Below, one piece after another: positions 41,668-50,501 of a stretch of 64,000 bases of DNA. Made by a program: the position numbers and the translations under genes. The stretch is from NCBI GenBank assembly GCA_024685315.1, contig JAIKVW010000039.1, positions 1 through 64,000 on the forward strand. The letters are read 5' to 3'. The DNA comes from Lachnospiraceae bacterium (lineage in GTDB: Bacteria > Bacillota > Clostridia > Lachnospirales > Lachnospiraceae). Position 1 is the stretch's first letter. Every line of letters starts with the position of its first letter. The notes beneath the pieces were generated by a model. It saw only the letters and a list, made by a program, of their open reading frames with translations, was not told where the DNA came from and ran no database searches.

Positions 41668-42891
41668 ATGACTTTTACAGAAGGCGGCGTAACTGCCGCA
41701 AAAGGCTTCAAGGCAGCTGACGCTGCGGCCGGGATCAAGTATCAGGGCCGTCCCGACATGGCGATGATATTAAGCTCTGTTATGTGCAAAGCTGCCGGGA
41801 CCTTTACCACAAATGTAGTAAAGGCAGCTCCGGTCATATGGGACAGAGATATCGTTAAAGGCAGCGGTCTCGCCCAGGCCGTAGTGATCAACAGCGGTAT
41901 CGCGAACGCCTGCACCGGCGAAGAGGGCATGAAATACTGCAGGGAGACCGCTTCGGCGGTTTTTGAAAAGCTTGCTGTCCCGGAAAACGCGGTGCTTGTG
42001 GCTTCTACCGGAGTTATCGGAATGCAGCTTCGGATCGACCGGATCAGGGACGGCATATCCATGATGTCGGGCAGCCTCTCAGATACGATCGAGGCAGGGC
42101 ACAAAGCAGCCAGAGCCATAATGACTACCGATACGAAGCCGAAGGAAGCTGCGGTTTCCTTTAGGGCCGGCGGAAAAGATATTGTCCTCGGGGGCATGTG
42201 CAAAGGTTCTGGCATGATCCATCCGAATATGTGCACGATGCTTTGCTTCCTTACGACGGACATTAATATTTCTCAGGAACTGCTCCAGGAAGCTTTAAGC
42301 TGCAGCATCCAGGACACTTTCAACATGGTCTCGGTCGACGGGGATACCTCGACAAACGATACCGTGCTCCTTCTTGCAAACGGCCTCGCCAGGAATCCGG
42401 AGATCACTGAAAAGAACGATGATTATTATTCCTTCTGCGAAGCGCTTAAGGAAGTAAATACAAAGCTCTGCCGCATGATCGCGGGAGACGGAGAGGGAGC
42501 TACGGCTCTTTTCGAGGTCGAGATAAAAGGCGCGGACACCAAAGAGCAGGCCAAAGTGCTTGCAAGATCCGTGGTGTCTTCAAACCTTGTCAAGGCCGCT
42601 ATCTGCGGGCATGACGCGAACTGGGGCAGGATACTCTGCGCAATGGGCTATTCCGGGGCAGAGTTCGATCCCGACCGGACTGATCTATATTTTGAGAGCG
42701 CCGCAGGAAAGATACAGATAATGTCAGCCGGAACAGGATGCTGTTTCAGTGAAGAAGAAGCTACCCGGATCCTTTCCGAGCCGGAAGTAAAAGCCATAGC
42801 CGTTATTGGCAAGGGGCCGGAGAGCGCTGTGGCCTGGGGCTGCGATCTTACCCACGGCTACATTGATATAAACGCTGATTACAGGTCATAA
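41668..42891 (+). CDS. argJ: glutamate N-acetyltransferase / ornithine acetyltransferase (ArgJ)
   Basis: Recycles the acetyl group from acetylornithine to glutamate, and in bifunctional forms also makes acetylglutamate from acetyl-CoA. The 407-residue precursor self-cleaves before the nucleophile Thr190; here the site reads HPNMC-TML, with Cys189 in place of the usual Ala. KGSGMIHPN and STNDTVL segments are typical. The C-terminus ending in AD-rich YRS is complete. The operon order argC-GNAT-argJ-argB-argD supports the cyclic pathway. Confidence 0.96.
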   Translation: MTFTEGGVTAAKGFKAADAAAGIKYQGRPDMAMILSSVMCKAAGTFTTNVVKAAPVIWDRDIVKGSGLAQAVVINSGIANACTGEEGMKYCRETASAVFEKLAVPENAVLVASTGVIGMQLRIDRIRDGISMMSGSLSDTIEAGHKAARAIMTTDTKPKEAAVSFRAGGKDIVLGGMCKGSGMIHPNMCTMLCFLTTDINISQELLQEALSCSIQDTFNMVSVDGDTSTNDTVLLLANGLARNPEITEKNDDYYSFCEALKEVNTKLCRMIAGDGEGATALFEVEIKGADTKEQAKVLARSVVSSNLVKAAICGHDANWGRILCAMGYSGAEFDPDRTDLYFESAAGKIQIMSAGTGCCFSEEEATRILSEPEVKAIAVIGKGPESAVAWGCDLTHGYIDINADYRS

Positions 42892-42905
42892 TATCTGGAG
42901 GAACA

Positions 42906-43820
42906 ATGAGGTTAAAAAGAATGGAAAAGAATATACAGAAGTATCTCGACAAAGCGGAAGTTCTGATTGAGGCACTTCCTTATATCCAAAGGTTCAACCG
43001 TAAAATAATCGTTATCAAGTACGGCGGCTCCGCAATGCTGAGCGACGAGCTGAAGAAAAACGTCATTGAGGACGCTGTCCTCCTTAAACTGGTCGGATTC
43101 AAACCCATCATAGTCCACGGTGGCGGCAAGGAGATCAGCCGCTGGGTAGAAAAGGTCGGAATGGAGCCGAATTTCGTTAACGGCCTCAGGGTTACCGACG
43201 AAGCTACCATGGAAATCGCGGAAATGGTCCTTAACAAAGTAAATAAGAGCCTTGTCCAGATGATCGAAGACCTCGGGGTCAGGGCGGTAGGCATCAGCGG
43301 CAAGGACGGCGGACTGCTTAAATGCGAAAAGAAGTATTCCGGCGGCCTGGACATCGGATTTGTCGGCAATGTCATTGGCGTAGATCCCAAGATCTTATTC
43401 GACCTTCTTGAAAAGGATTTCCTCCCGGTCGTATGCCCTATCGGAATGGACGAGGAGCACAATACCTACAATGTAAATGCTGATGACGCTGCTGCAGCGA
43501 TCGCAAAGGCTGTAAACGCTGAAAAGCTTGCCTTCCTCAGCGATATCGAGGGCGTGTACATGAATCCCGAGGATCCTGACACTCTTATCGCCGAGATGAC
43601 GGTGAGCGAAGCAAAGGACCTCATCGGGACAGGAGTTATCGGCGGCGGCATGCTTCCGAAGCTCAGCGACTGCATAGAAGCCATCAACAGCGGTGTATCC
43701 AGGGTGCATATCCTTGACGGGCGCATCCCTCACTGCCTGCTTCTCGAGATATTCACCAATAAAGGTATCGGCACTGCTATACTCGAAGATAACGCCGGAA
43801 AGTTCTACAAGGGAGAATGA
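42906..43820 (+). CDS. argB: acetylglutamate kinase
   Basis: Phosphorylates N-acetylglutamate. The 304 residues have the amino acid kinase start VIKYGGSAM, then [17 protein letters not shown] and the [10 protein letters not shown] segment. The long N-terminal helix ([20 protein letters not shown]) is typical of the hexameric, arginine-inhibited form, so feedback control is likely. ATG 42906 follows GGAGG by 4 bases; ATG 42921 is an alternative. The stop overlaps an ATGA with argD. Confidence 0.96.
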   Translation: MRLKRMEKNIQKYLDKAEVLIEALPYIQRFNRKIIVIKYGGSAMLSDELKKNVIEDAVLLKLVGFKPIIVHGGGKEISRWVEKVGMEPNFVNGLRVTDEATMEIAEMVLNKVNKSLVQMIEDLGVRAVGISGKDGGLLKCEKKYSGGLDIGFVGNVIGVDPKILFDLLEKDFLPVVCPIGMDEEHNTYNVNADDAAAAIAKAVNAEKLAFLSDIEGVYMNPEDPDTLIAEMTVSEAKDLIGTGVIGGGMLPKLSDCIEAINSGVSRVHILDGRIPHCLLLEIFTNKGIGTAILEDNAGKFYKGE

Positions 43821-43822
43821 CC

Positions 43823-45019
43823 ATGGGTTCCAGCAAAGAAATAATGGATCATGCCGAGCAGGCGCTTATCCATACTTATAACAGATTCCCGGTAGTGCTT
43901 GACCACGGCGACGGGGTATTCCTTTATGACGCAGAGGGCAGGAAATATCTCGACTTTTATGCAGGCATCGCGGTGAACGCGCTCGGCTACAATGTGAAGG
44001 AGTTTAATGACGCGGTTAAGGCTCAGGTCGATAAACTGGTCCACGTGTCGAACCTCTTTTATACCGAGCCGCTGGCAAATGCTGCAAATAAGCTCGTGAA
44101 GGCCACCGGCCTTGAGAAGGTATTCTTCACCAACAGCGGGACCGAAGCGATCGAAGGCGCCATGAAGGTTGCCCGCAAGTATGCCTTCATGAAGGACGGC
44201 AATAACAGAGATCACGAGATCATCGCAATGAACGGATCATTTCACGGAAGGAGCCTCGGCGCGCTTTCCGTTACCGGCAACCAGCATTATCAGGAAGCTT
44301 TCAAGCCGCTCATTGACAAGATCGTCTTCGCAGACTTTAATAACACCGAAGACGTTATCTCCAAAATGAACGATAACACCTGCGCGGTGCTTCTCGAGAC
44401 CATACAGGGCGAAGGCGGCATCTATCCCGCAGATCCGGACTTCTTAAAGGCTGTACGCGAGGAATGCAGCAAACGCGCTATCCTGCTTATCCTTGACGAG
44501 ATCCAGTGCGGGATGGGGCGTTCCGGAAAGATGTTCGCTTATGAACACTACGGTATACTTCCGGACATTATGACGACCGCAAAGGCGCTGGGCTGCGGCA
44601 TACCGGTAGGTGCTTTTGTAGTGGGAGAGAAGGCCTGCAAGGCTCTCGTTCCAGGAGATCACGGATCCACTTACGGAGGCAACCCTCTTGCAACTGCTGC
44701 CGCAAACGCGGTATTTGACCTCTTCGAGAAGTACAATATCCTCGGGAATGTCAATGAAGTCGGAGATTACCTCGGAAAGGTCCTTGAAGGGCTTAAGGAA
44801 AAGCATTCCTGCGTAACAGACGTCCGCGGAATGGGTCTTATCAGAGGAATGGAGCTTAGTGTCCCCGTAGGTCCTGTAGTTTCTAAATGCATAGAAAGAG
44901 GCCTCCTGGTCATATCTGCAGAGAACAACGTTATCAGGTTCGTTCCTCCGCTTGTAATCGGCAAAGAACATGTTGACATGATGGCAGGAATTCTTGACGG
45001 AGTGCTCAATGAAGTATGA
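43823..45019 (+). CDS. argD: acetylornithine aminotransferase
   Basis: PLP-dependent transamination of N-acetylglutamate semialdehyde to N-acetylornithine. The 398-residue class III enzyme has VFFTNSGTEAIEGAMKVAR, LDEIQCGMGRSG and the PLP Lys in TTAKALGCG. ATG 43823 has GGGAG 7 bases upstream; ATG 43817, which overlaps the argB stop, is only 1 base from that site. The 3' end overlaps the HAD gene by 11 bases. Confidence 0.95.
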   Translation: MGSSKEIMDHAEQALIHTYNRFPVVLDHGDGVFLYDAEGRKYLDFYAGIAVNALGYNVKEFNDAVKAQVDKLVHVSNLFYTEPLANAANKLVKATGLEKVFFTNSGTEAIEGAMKVARKYAFMKDGNNRDHEIIAMNGSFHGRSLGALSVTGNQHYQEAFKPLIDKIVFADFNNTEDVISKMNDNTCAVLLETIQGEGGIYPADPDFLKAVREECSKRAILLILDEIQCGMGRSGKMFAYEHYGILPDIMTTAKALGCGIPVGAFVVGEKACKALVPGDHGSTYGGNPLATAAANAVFDLFEKYNILGNVNEVGDYLGKVLEGLKEKHSCVTDVRGMGLIRGMELSVPVGPVVSKCIERGLLVISAENNVIRFVPPLVIGKEHVDMMAGILDGVLNEV

Positions 45020-45644
45020 CAGCATAATCTGGGATCTTGACGGAACGCTCTGGGATTCTACCGATGGCATAATCGAGACCTGGAACCTTATTCTGAAAGA
45101 TCACCCCGAGATCAGCAGGACCGTTACCCGCGAAGACATGGCCTCCAATTTTGGGCTCCCTATCAGGCAGATAGGACGGAACATGTTTCCCGAGACCACC
45201 CCGGAAGTATCTGATGCTCTCATGCAGGAGTGCGGGGAGAAGGAAAATATATACCTCGCGGAACACGGAGGGACACTTTTCCCTGAGGAAACCGAGATTC
45301 TGGAGAGACTTGCGGCTGCTGCCCAGAGAGGCATGTATATCGTGAGCAACTGCCAGACGGGCTACATCGAAAGCTTTTACAGCGGGAACGGGCTCGGCAG
45401 GTTCTTCCTCGATCAGGAATGCATGGGAAACACCGGCCTCAGCAAAGCCGAGAACATCCGCCTGGTAATGGAAAGGAACGGCCTTGAAGCGCCGGTCTTT
45501 ATCGGGGACACCGACAGCGACAGGCAGGCTGCAAAAGAAAGCGGCATTGACTTTATTCACGCCTCCTACGGATTTGGAGATCCGAAGGAAGGAGAGTGCG
45601 CCGCGGATAGTTTTAAAGATCTGTTAAAAGCACTGGGAATATAA
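45009..45644 (+). CDS. HAD-family hydrolase (phosphoglycolate phosphatase-like)
   Basis: A 211-residue haloacid dehalogenase-type phosphatase. Motif I is WDLDGTLWDST (about 8-18), motif II lies in IVSNCQTG, and motif III/IV is FIGDTDSDRQAAKESG. Cap insertion between motifs I and II puts it in subfamily I. ATG 45009 overlaps the argD stop and has GGAG 6 bases upstream, so it is translated with the arginine operon. The substrate is unknown; a link to arginine synthesis is possible but unproven. Confidence 0.88.
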   Translation: MKYDSIIWDLDGTLWDSTDGIIETWNLILKDHPEISRTVTREDMASNFGLPIRQIGRNMFPETTPEVSDALMQECGEKENIYLAEHGGTLFPEETEILERLAAAAQRGMYIVSNCQTGYIESFYSGNGLGRFFLDQECMGNTGLSKAENIRLVMERNGLEAPVFIGDTDSDRQAAKESGIDFIHASYGFGDPKEGECAADSFKDLLKALGI

Positions 45645-45650
45645 AAATCA

Positions 45651-45684
45651 AGTCCGGAACCTTACAAATGGTTCCGGGCTTTTC
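45651..45684. terminator. bidirectional terminator between the arg operon and ychF
   Basis: AGTCCGGAACC pairs with GGTTCCGGGCT (one G-U) and has TTTT to the right and an A-rich left flank for the minus strand. Confidence 0.88.
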
Positions 45685-45710
45685 TGTATGTTTGTGTATT
45701 AAGACCAGAT

Positions 45711-46808
45711 TTAAACATTGAATCGGAAGATGACTACGTCGCCGTCTTTCATGACGTAATCCTTGCCTTCCATCCTTACCAGCCCTTTCTCACGGGCAGC
45801 TGCGTAGGTCCCGCTTGAGATCAGGTCATCATAGCTTACGACCTCGGCCTTTATGAAGCCGCGCTCAAAATCCGAATGGATCTTCCCGGCAGCCTGGGGA
45901 GCTTTGGTCCCTTTCTTGATCGTCCAGGCCCTTGACTCAGTAGGTCCTGCGGTAAGGAAGCTCATAAGTCCAAGGAGCTTATAGCTTGCGCGGATAAGCT
46001 TATCAAGGCCGGATTCCGATATCCCGAGGTCCTCTAGGAACATCTGCTTGTCTTCATCGCTGAGATCTGCAAGGTCTTCCTCGATCTTTGCGCTGATAAC
46101 AAATACCTCGGAATCCTCGCCTGCAGCAAATTCCCTGACCGCTTTAACGTAAGGATTTGAATCTCCGTCATCCGCAAGGTCTTCCTCGGATACGTTCGCG
46201 GCGTAGATCACGGGCTTCCCGGTGAGGAGGAAATAGTCGTGAATGAGAGCGGCTTCTTCATCATCCTCCGGCACATAGCTCTTTGCCATTTTGCCGCCCT
46301 CGAGGTGGTCTATCAGTTTCTTCAGGAGATTGCTCTCTTTCTCAAGCGATTTATTGATCCTCGCATTCTTCCCGGTCTTGGCGTATCTCTTTTCAAGCAC
46401 GTCCAGATCCGCAAATATGAGTTCCAGGTCAATAGTCTCAATATCTCTTAAAGGGTCGACCGAGCCGTCAACATGGATCACGTTGGAGTCCTCAAAGCAG
46501 CGCACCACATGCACTATGGCGTCGCATTCGCGAATATTCGCAAGGAACTGGTTCCCCAGGCCTTCACCCTTAGAAGCGCCCTTTACAAGCCCCGCAATAT
46601 CAACAAACTCGATGACAGCCGGAACGGTCTTCGCGGAGTTGTACATTTCCGTAAGGACGCCAAGCCTGTGGTCAGGGACCGCAACAACGCCGATATTCGG
46701 GTCAATCGTGCAGAATGGATAATTGGCCGCTTCAGCGCCTGCCTTGGTGAGAGAGTTAAAAAGAGTGCTTTTCCCAACGTTCGGGAGTCCGACGATACCA
46801 AGTTTCAT
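45711..46808 (-). CDS. ychF: redox-regulated ribosome-associated ATPase/GTPase YchF
   Basis: An Obg-like P-loop protein (OLA1/YchF) that prefers ATP. The 365 residues have G1 GLPNVGKS (about 7-14), NYPFCTIDPNIG switch I, DIAGLVKGASKGEG switch II and a NVSEEDL G4 region in the family's non-canonical form. The C-terminal TGS domain ends in DGDVVIFRFNV. GAGGAG precedes the ATG. It is monocistronic. Confidence 0.97.
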   Translation of the reverse strand: MKLGIVGLPNVGKSTLFNSLTKAGAEAANYPFCTIDPNIGVVAVPDHRLGVLTEMYNSAKTVPAVIEFVDIAGLVKGASKGEGLGNQFLANIRECDAIVHVVRCFEDSNVIHVDGSVDPLRDIETIDLELIFADLDVLEKRYAKTGKNARINKSLEKESNLLKKLIDHLEGGKMAKSYVPEDDEEAALIHDYFLLTGKPVIYAANVSEEDLADDGDSNPYVKAVREFAAGEDSEVFVISAKIEEDLADLSDEDKQMFLEDLGISESGLDKLIRASYKLLGLMSFLTAGPTESRAWTIKKGTKAPQAAGKIHSDFERGFIKAEVVSYDDLISSGTYAAAREKGLVRMEGKDYVMKDGDVVIFRFNV

Positions 46809-46993
46809 ATATTGAATATCTCCTCGTACAAAAAATGAATTGTCATCTATGCATATCTAAACGGAATGACCGCTGCTCTAAATTATACCACCAGACGTTG
46901 TTTCACTCAATCACTTTCACATTCTATATAGTTCATCTTCTTACCAGTGCTGGCGGCGGGGGTTAAATTTATTATGTATTAGCAAGTAAGTTA

Positions 46994-47002
46994 TGATATA
47001 AT
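46994..47002 (+). promoter_or_regulatory. extended -10 of the lgt operon
   Basis: TGATATAAT, 29 bases before the lgt ATG. No convincing -35. The rest of 46809-47031 shows only a G-rich stretch (near 46951) and nothing coding. Confidence 0.5.
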
Positions 47003-47031
47003 AACATGAATAATTATGGAGTCTGATACTT

Positions 47032-47796
47032 ATGTATAATGATCTTTTCAGCATCGGCCCTTTTACCATACACGGCTACGGGCTGATGATAGCTATAGGA
47101 ATAATAAGCGCATATTTTACCGCGGAACACCTGGCAAAGAAGAACGGCCTGGATCCGGAGATGATGTTCGGGCTGGCGATAAGCGTCGTCGCAGCGGGAT
47201 TTGCCGGATCGAAGCTTCTTTATATAATTACGGTGATCCCGGAGATAATAAAGGATCCCTCATATATTAAGAACGTTACTTCAGGATGGGTCGTATACGG
47301 ATCGCTCATTGGCGGTATAATAGCGCTGTTTATCTACTGCAGGGTGAGGAAGATCAACCCTGTCGCCTACATGGACGTTACGCTTCCCGCGGTCGCGCTC
47401 GGACAGGGCTTCGGCAGGATAGGCTGTTTCCTTGCGGGATGCTGCTACGGAATGGAGACTGACAGCAGCTTCTGTGTAATATTCAGCCACTCGGACTATG
47501 CGCCGAACGGAGTGCCTCTTTTCCCGAGCCAGCTGGTATCAAGCGCGCTGAATTTCCTTAATTTTGCTGTGCTTTTCCTAATACTGAAGAAAAAGCCGAA
47601 GACCGGCGTGACTTCTGCCTGCTACCTGCTGTTCTACAGTATCGGAAGGTTCTGCATCGAATTCTTCAGGGGAGACCTTGAAAGGGGCAGTGTAGGCATC
47701 TTTTCCACATCCCAGTTCATAGCGATCTGGACAGCGGTATTCTCGGTTATCTTATTTATATTCAGCAACAGAAAAAAGGGAGCCCGGATTGATTAA
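47032..47796 (+). CDS. lgt: phosphatidylglycerol--prolipoprotein diacylglyceryl transferase
   Basis: Membrane enzyme that attaches diacylglycerol to the lipobox Cys of prolipoproteins. The 254 residues contain IHGYGLMIAIG near the start, the Lgt signature GRIGCFLAGCCYG (about 129-141) and the FQPTQLYES-like segment in the form FPSQLVSS. About seven membrane segments are visible. The stop overlaps the TTG start of the next gene. Confidence 0.95.
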   Translation: MYNDLFSIGPFTIHGYGLMIAIGIISAYFTAEHLAKKNGLDPEMMFGLAISVVAAGFAGSKLLYIITVIPEIIKDPSYIKNVTSGWVVYGSLIGGIIALFIYCRVRKINPVAYMDVTLPAVALGQGFGRIGCFLAGCCYGMETDSSFCVIFSHSDYAPNGVPLFPSQLVSSALNFLNFAVLFLILKKKPKTGVTSACYLLFYSIGRFCIEFFRGDLERGSVGIFSTSQFIAIWTAVFSVILFIFSNRKKGARID

Positions 47797-48670
47797 ATTT
47801 TTAGACAAACTTGAACGGAAACTCGGTAAATACGCAATAAACAACCTGATGGTCTACATATGCGTCCTCTACGTTGTCGGGCTTATAATCAGTCTGGTAA
47901 ATCCTTCATTCTATTACCAGTACCTGAGCCTTAACACCGCGCTGATACTTAGAGGACAGGTATGGAGACTGGTCACCTTCCTGATCCAACCCCCGAACAC
48001 AAACCTTTTCTTCTTTATTTTCACGCTTTATCTGTATTACATGCTGGGGAAGACTCTGGAGAGGACCTGGGGCGCGTTCAGGTTTAACGTTTACTATTTT
48101 TCCGGAGTCATCTTCACGATAATCGGCTCGTTCCTGGTATACTTTATTACCGGAAGGATATTCCTGCTGGACACATATTATATTAACATGTCGATATTCC
48201 TGGCCTTCGCATTCGTCTATCCGGATATGCAGCTCCTGCTGATGTTCCTGATACCGATAAAGATCAAGTGGCTTGCCTATCTCGACATCGCGCTGTTCGT
48301 TTATGAATTTATCACCGGGAACGGCGCGACCAGGATCGCGATCATCTGCGCCCTGCTGAACTTTATAATATTCTTCTTCCTGTATATCAATCCCGTACAG
48401 CGGATAAGGCAGAAGCAAAGGCAGAGGGCTTTCAGCCAGGCGATGAAAGGCCCCGGGATGAGCGGCTACAGCAGGCAGGGGACCAGGCAGTCCGGAACAG
48501 GAAATACCGCGTTCCGTTCAACGAATTCGGGCGGGATCGTGCACAGGTGCCATGTCTGCGGAAGGACAAGCCTGACCGATCCGGATCTTGAATTCCGCTA
48601 TTGTTCAAAATGCAACGGTAATTATGAATACTGCCAGGACCATCTTTTCACACACGAACATGTAAGGTAG
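47789..48670 (+). CDS. rhomboid-fold membrane protein without catalytic residues, with C-terminal zinc ribbon
   Basis: A 293-residue protein starting at TTG 6 bases after GGGAG, overlapping lgt. Six hydrophobic segments (about 20-195) and the RGQVWRLVTFLIQP segment resemble the rhomboid family, but the GxSG serine motif is absent (NMSIFLAFAF occupies that region) and no catalytic His is evident. The C-terminal soluble tail has CHVCG, YCSKC and C-x-DH-x-FTHEH, a zinc-ribbon-like set. This resembles inactive, TMEM115-like rhomboid pseudoproteases. The role is unknown, and coupling to lgt hints at envelope biogenesis. Confidence 0.72.
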   Translation: MIKFLDKLERKLGKYAINNLMVYICVLYVVGLIISLVNPSFYYQYLSLNTALILRGQVWRLVTFLIQPPNTNLFFFIFTLYLYYMLGKTLERTWGAFRFNVYYFSGVIFTIIGSFLVYFITGRIFLLDTYYINMSIFLAFAFVYPDMQLLLMFLIPIKIKWLAYLDIALFVYEFITGNGATRIAIICALLNFIIFFFLYINPVQRIRQKQRQRAFSQAMKGPGMSGYSRQGTRQSGTGNTAFRSTNSGGIVHRCHVCGRTSLTDPDLEFRYCSKCNGNYEYCQDHLFTHEHVR

Positions 48671-48676
48671 CCTGAA

Positions 48677-49024
48677 ATGAAGCTTTTTGATAAAAAAGAC
48701 CTGAAAAAGATCCGTTGGTACAGAGATCTGTATCTTGGTGATTCCGTTAAAGGATCCCTGGGCTATTACAGATTCGTCATCAACCATACAAAACGCCTAA
48801 CGGGCCTTTACTGCATCCTCCCGGGGGAAAATGACGGAGGGATGCTTGACATAGTGCGCTGCGATCTCGTCAGGACCGGCATCTCTGATGTGAAGGAACC
48901 TTTCATTATCGGACTCGCCGGAAGCAAGAGAGAAGCGATGGAGCTTACCGGATCTATTGTTTCAGACGTGATCGCAAAAACCGGCAGTTCCGATGTAAAA
49001 GGATTTTTTAACTCTGTAAGATAG
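48677..49024 (+). CDS. uncharacterised 115-residue protein
   Basis: I do not recognise the family. The protein is soluble, with an N-terminal charged helix (KLFDKKDLKKIRWYRDLY) and a mixed alpha/beta body. It begins 6 bases after the rhomboid-like gene and ends 16 bases before the DUF2953 gene, so it is co-transcribed with envelope genes. Confidence 0.65.
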   Translation: MKLFDKKDLKKIRWYRDLYLGDSVKGSLGYYRFVINHTKRLTGLYCILPGENDGGMLDIVRCDLVRTGISDVKEPFIIGLAGSKREAMELTGSIVSDVIAKTGSSDVKGFFNSVR

Positions 49025-49040
49025 ACAAGAGGATTAGGAT

Positions 49041-50039
49041 TTGCTGATCATTACTACAATACTGAAGATAATCGGCATAATTCTCCTTATTCTTCTCTGT
49101 GTAATTATCGCCCTCCTGCTGATCATCAGCCTGGTGCCGTTCAGGTATGAGGCAGAGGTCTCCAAGTATGAAAAGATACTTGCAGATGCCAGGGTCAGGT
49201 GGCTGTTTAAACTGCTGGACGTTAATGTACATTTTGATTCTTCCGAAGAGAAAGACAAGGTGCACATCTCGGTAAAGCTTGCCGGCTTCCAGCTGTATGA
49301 CAACCTGAAGCCGAGACAGAAGAAGAAAAAGAAGGAGAAGAAGCCGGAAAAGGAAAAGGCAAAGGCAGAAACTGCCGCATCAAAGGCTGAAGCATCTGCT
49401 GCAAAGCCGCCGGACCAGTCAGGAGCTTCCTCGGAGGCTGTAAAGGCCGAGGAAATCCGGCCTGAAAGCGCCGAGAAAGCAGAGGAGGCTCGTCTGGAAA
49501 GCGCCGCTAAGCCAGAGCAGACTCGTCCAGAAAGCGCTGAGAAGCCCAAGGATGTTCATTCGGCAGATACCGAGAAGCCTGAAAAGCCAAAGACCAAAAA
49601 GAAGAAAGCCCGGAAGAAGTCCGGCAAGTCCGAAGGCGGCGGCTCTTCAAAGCTCCAGGGCTTGGCGAAACATAAGGACGAGATCATAGAGATTATCAAG
49701 GATCCGGCTAATCATAAGCTTATCGGAAAGATCCTTCATAATCTCAACTCCCTTATCGTAAAGATCTTGCCGCACATCCGAAAGCTCTACGCACATTTCG
49801 GTTTTGCGGATCCGTCAAAAACCGGAAAAGTCATGGGATATCTCGGTATGGCATACCCGCTGATCACCGGAAGCATGGAACTGGAGCCGGAATTCAACAA
49901 AGAAGTCATGGAGGGAGAGATCGTCCTCAGCGGAAAGATCCTCATCCTTTGGTTCATAATATTTGCAGTTAAAAGCTGCCTTAACAGGCCGTTCATAAGG
50001 CTTGTTAAGAAAGTTTTAGCGATAGTTAAAGATAAATAG
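49041..50039 (+). CDS. DUF2953-family membrane protein (YtfI-like)
   Basis: A 332-residue protein beginning with TTG. A long N-terminal membrane segment (about 4-32) is followed by a VPFRYEAE strand, as in DUF2953. A Lys/Glu/Ala/Pro-rich disordered linker (about 94-205) contains three 11-residue repeats. The C-terminal helical part (about 210-332) has a second hydrophobic segment (WFIIFAVKSCL). In B. subtilis the homologue ytfI precedes ytfJ/gerW, and the same order is seen here, supporting a sporulation or germination role. Confidence 0.8.
   Translation: MLIITTILKIIGIILLILLCVIIALLLIISLVPFRYEAEVSKYEKILADARVRWLFKLLDVNVHFDSSEEKDKVHISVKLAGFQLYDNLKPRQKKKKKEKKPEKEKAKAETAASKAEASAAKPPDQSGASSEAVKAEEIRPESAEKAEEARLESAAKPEQTRPESAEKPKDVHSADTEKPEKPKTKKKKARKKSGKSEGGGSSKLQGLAKHKDEIIEIIKDPANHKLIGKILHNLNSLIVKILPHIRKLYAHFGFADPSKTGKVMGYLGMAYPLITGSMELEPEFNKEVMEGEIVLSGKILILWFIIFAVKSCLNRPFIRLVKKVLAIVKDK
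49455..49553 (+). repeat. three tandem 33-base repeats in the DUF2953 linker
   Basis: Units 49455-49487, 49488-49520 and 49521-49553 encode IRPESAEKAEE, ARLESAAKPEQ and TRPESAEKPKD, recent-looking in-frame duplications. Confidence 0.8.
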
Positions 50040-50072
50040 TTTTCAAGATACATATACCAGGAGGGACCCGGA

Positions 50073-50486
50073 ATGTCTGATCAGAATTTTAATGAAGCAA
50101 TTAGATCGCTTTTTGACGGAATGAACGCTTTCATGTCGACCAAAACGGTTGTAGGCGAGCCTGTGCATGTGCAGGACGCGCTTATTATACCGCTCATCGA
50201 CGTATCCTTCGGCGTAGGCGCCGGAAATATTGGCAAGGACAAATCCCCTTCCACGATCGGTGGATTAGGCGGAAAAATGTCTCCCACCGCAGTGCTCGTT
50301 GTAAGGAACGGCACTTTCCGCATCATCGATGTCCAGAATAATGATTTCATCTCCAAGCTCATCGATATGGCTCCCGAGCTCATCAACAAGATCACCGGCA
50401 AGGATGATACCGACAGAGCGGTAGACGCAGCGGCTGAAAATCTTCACGCCGAGGAGATACATATCGATCCGGCTGACGTAAATTAA
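50073..50486 (+). CDS. gerW: spore protein GerW/YtfJ
   Basis: A 137-residue YtfJ-family protein. TVVGEPVHV (about 22-30), then IIPLIDVSFGVGAG and GGLGGKMSPTAVLVV are the family core. In B. subtilis, YtfJ (GerW) is needed for L-alanine-triggered spore germination. AGGAGGG precedes the ATG. Adjacent DUF2953 and FHA genes suggest one envelope/sporulation cluster. Confidence 0.93.
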   Translation: MSDQNFNEAIRSLFDGMNAFMSTKTVVGEPVHVQDALIIPLIDVSFGVGAGNIGKDKSPSTIGGLGGKMSPTAVLVVRNGTFRIIDVQNNDFISKLIDMAPELINKITGKDDTDRAVDAAAENLHAEEIHIDPADVN

Positions 50487-50501
50487 CTAAGGAGCAAAGA
50501 T

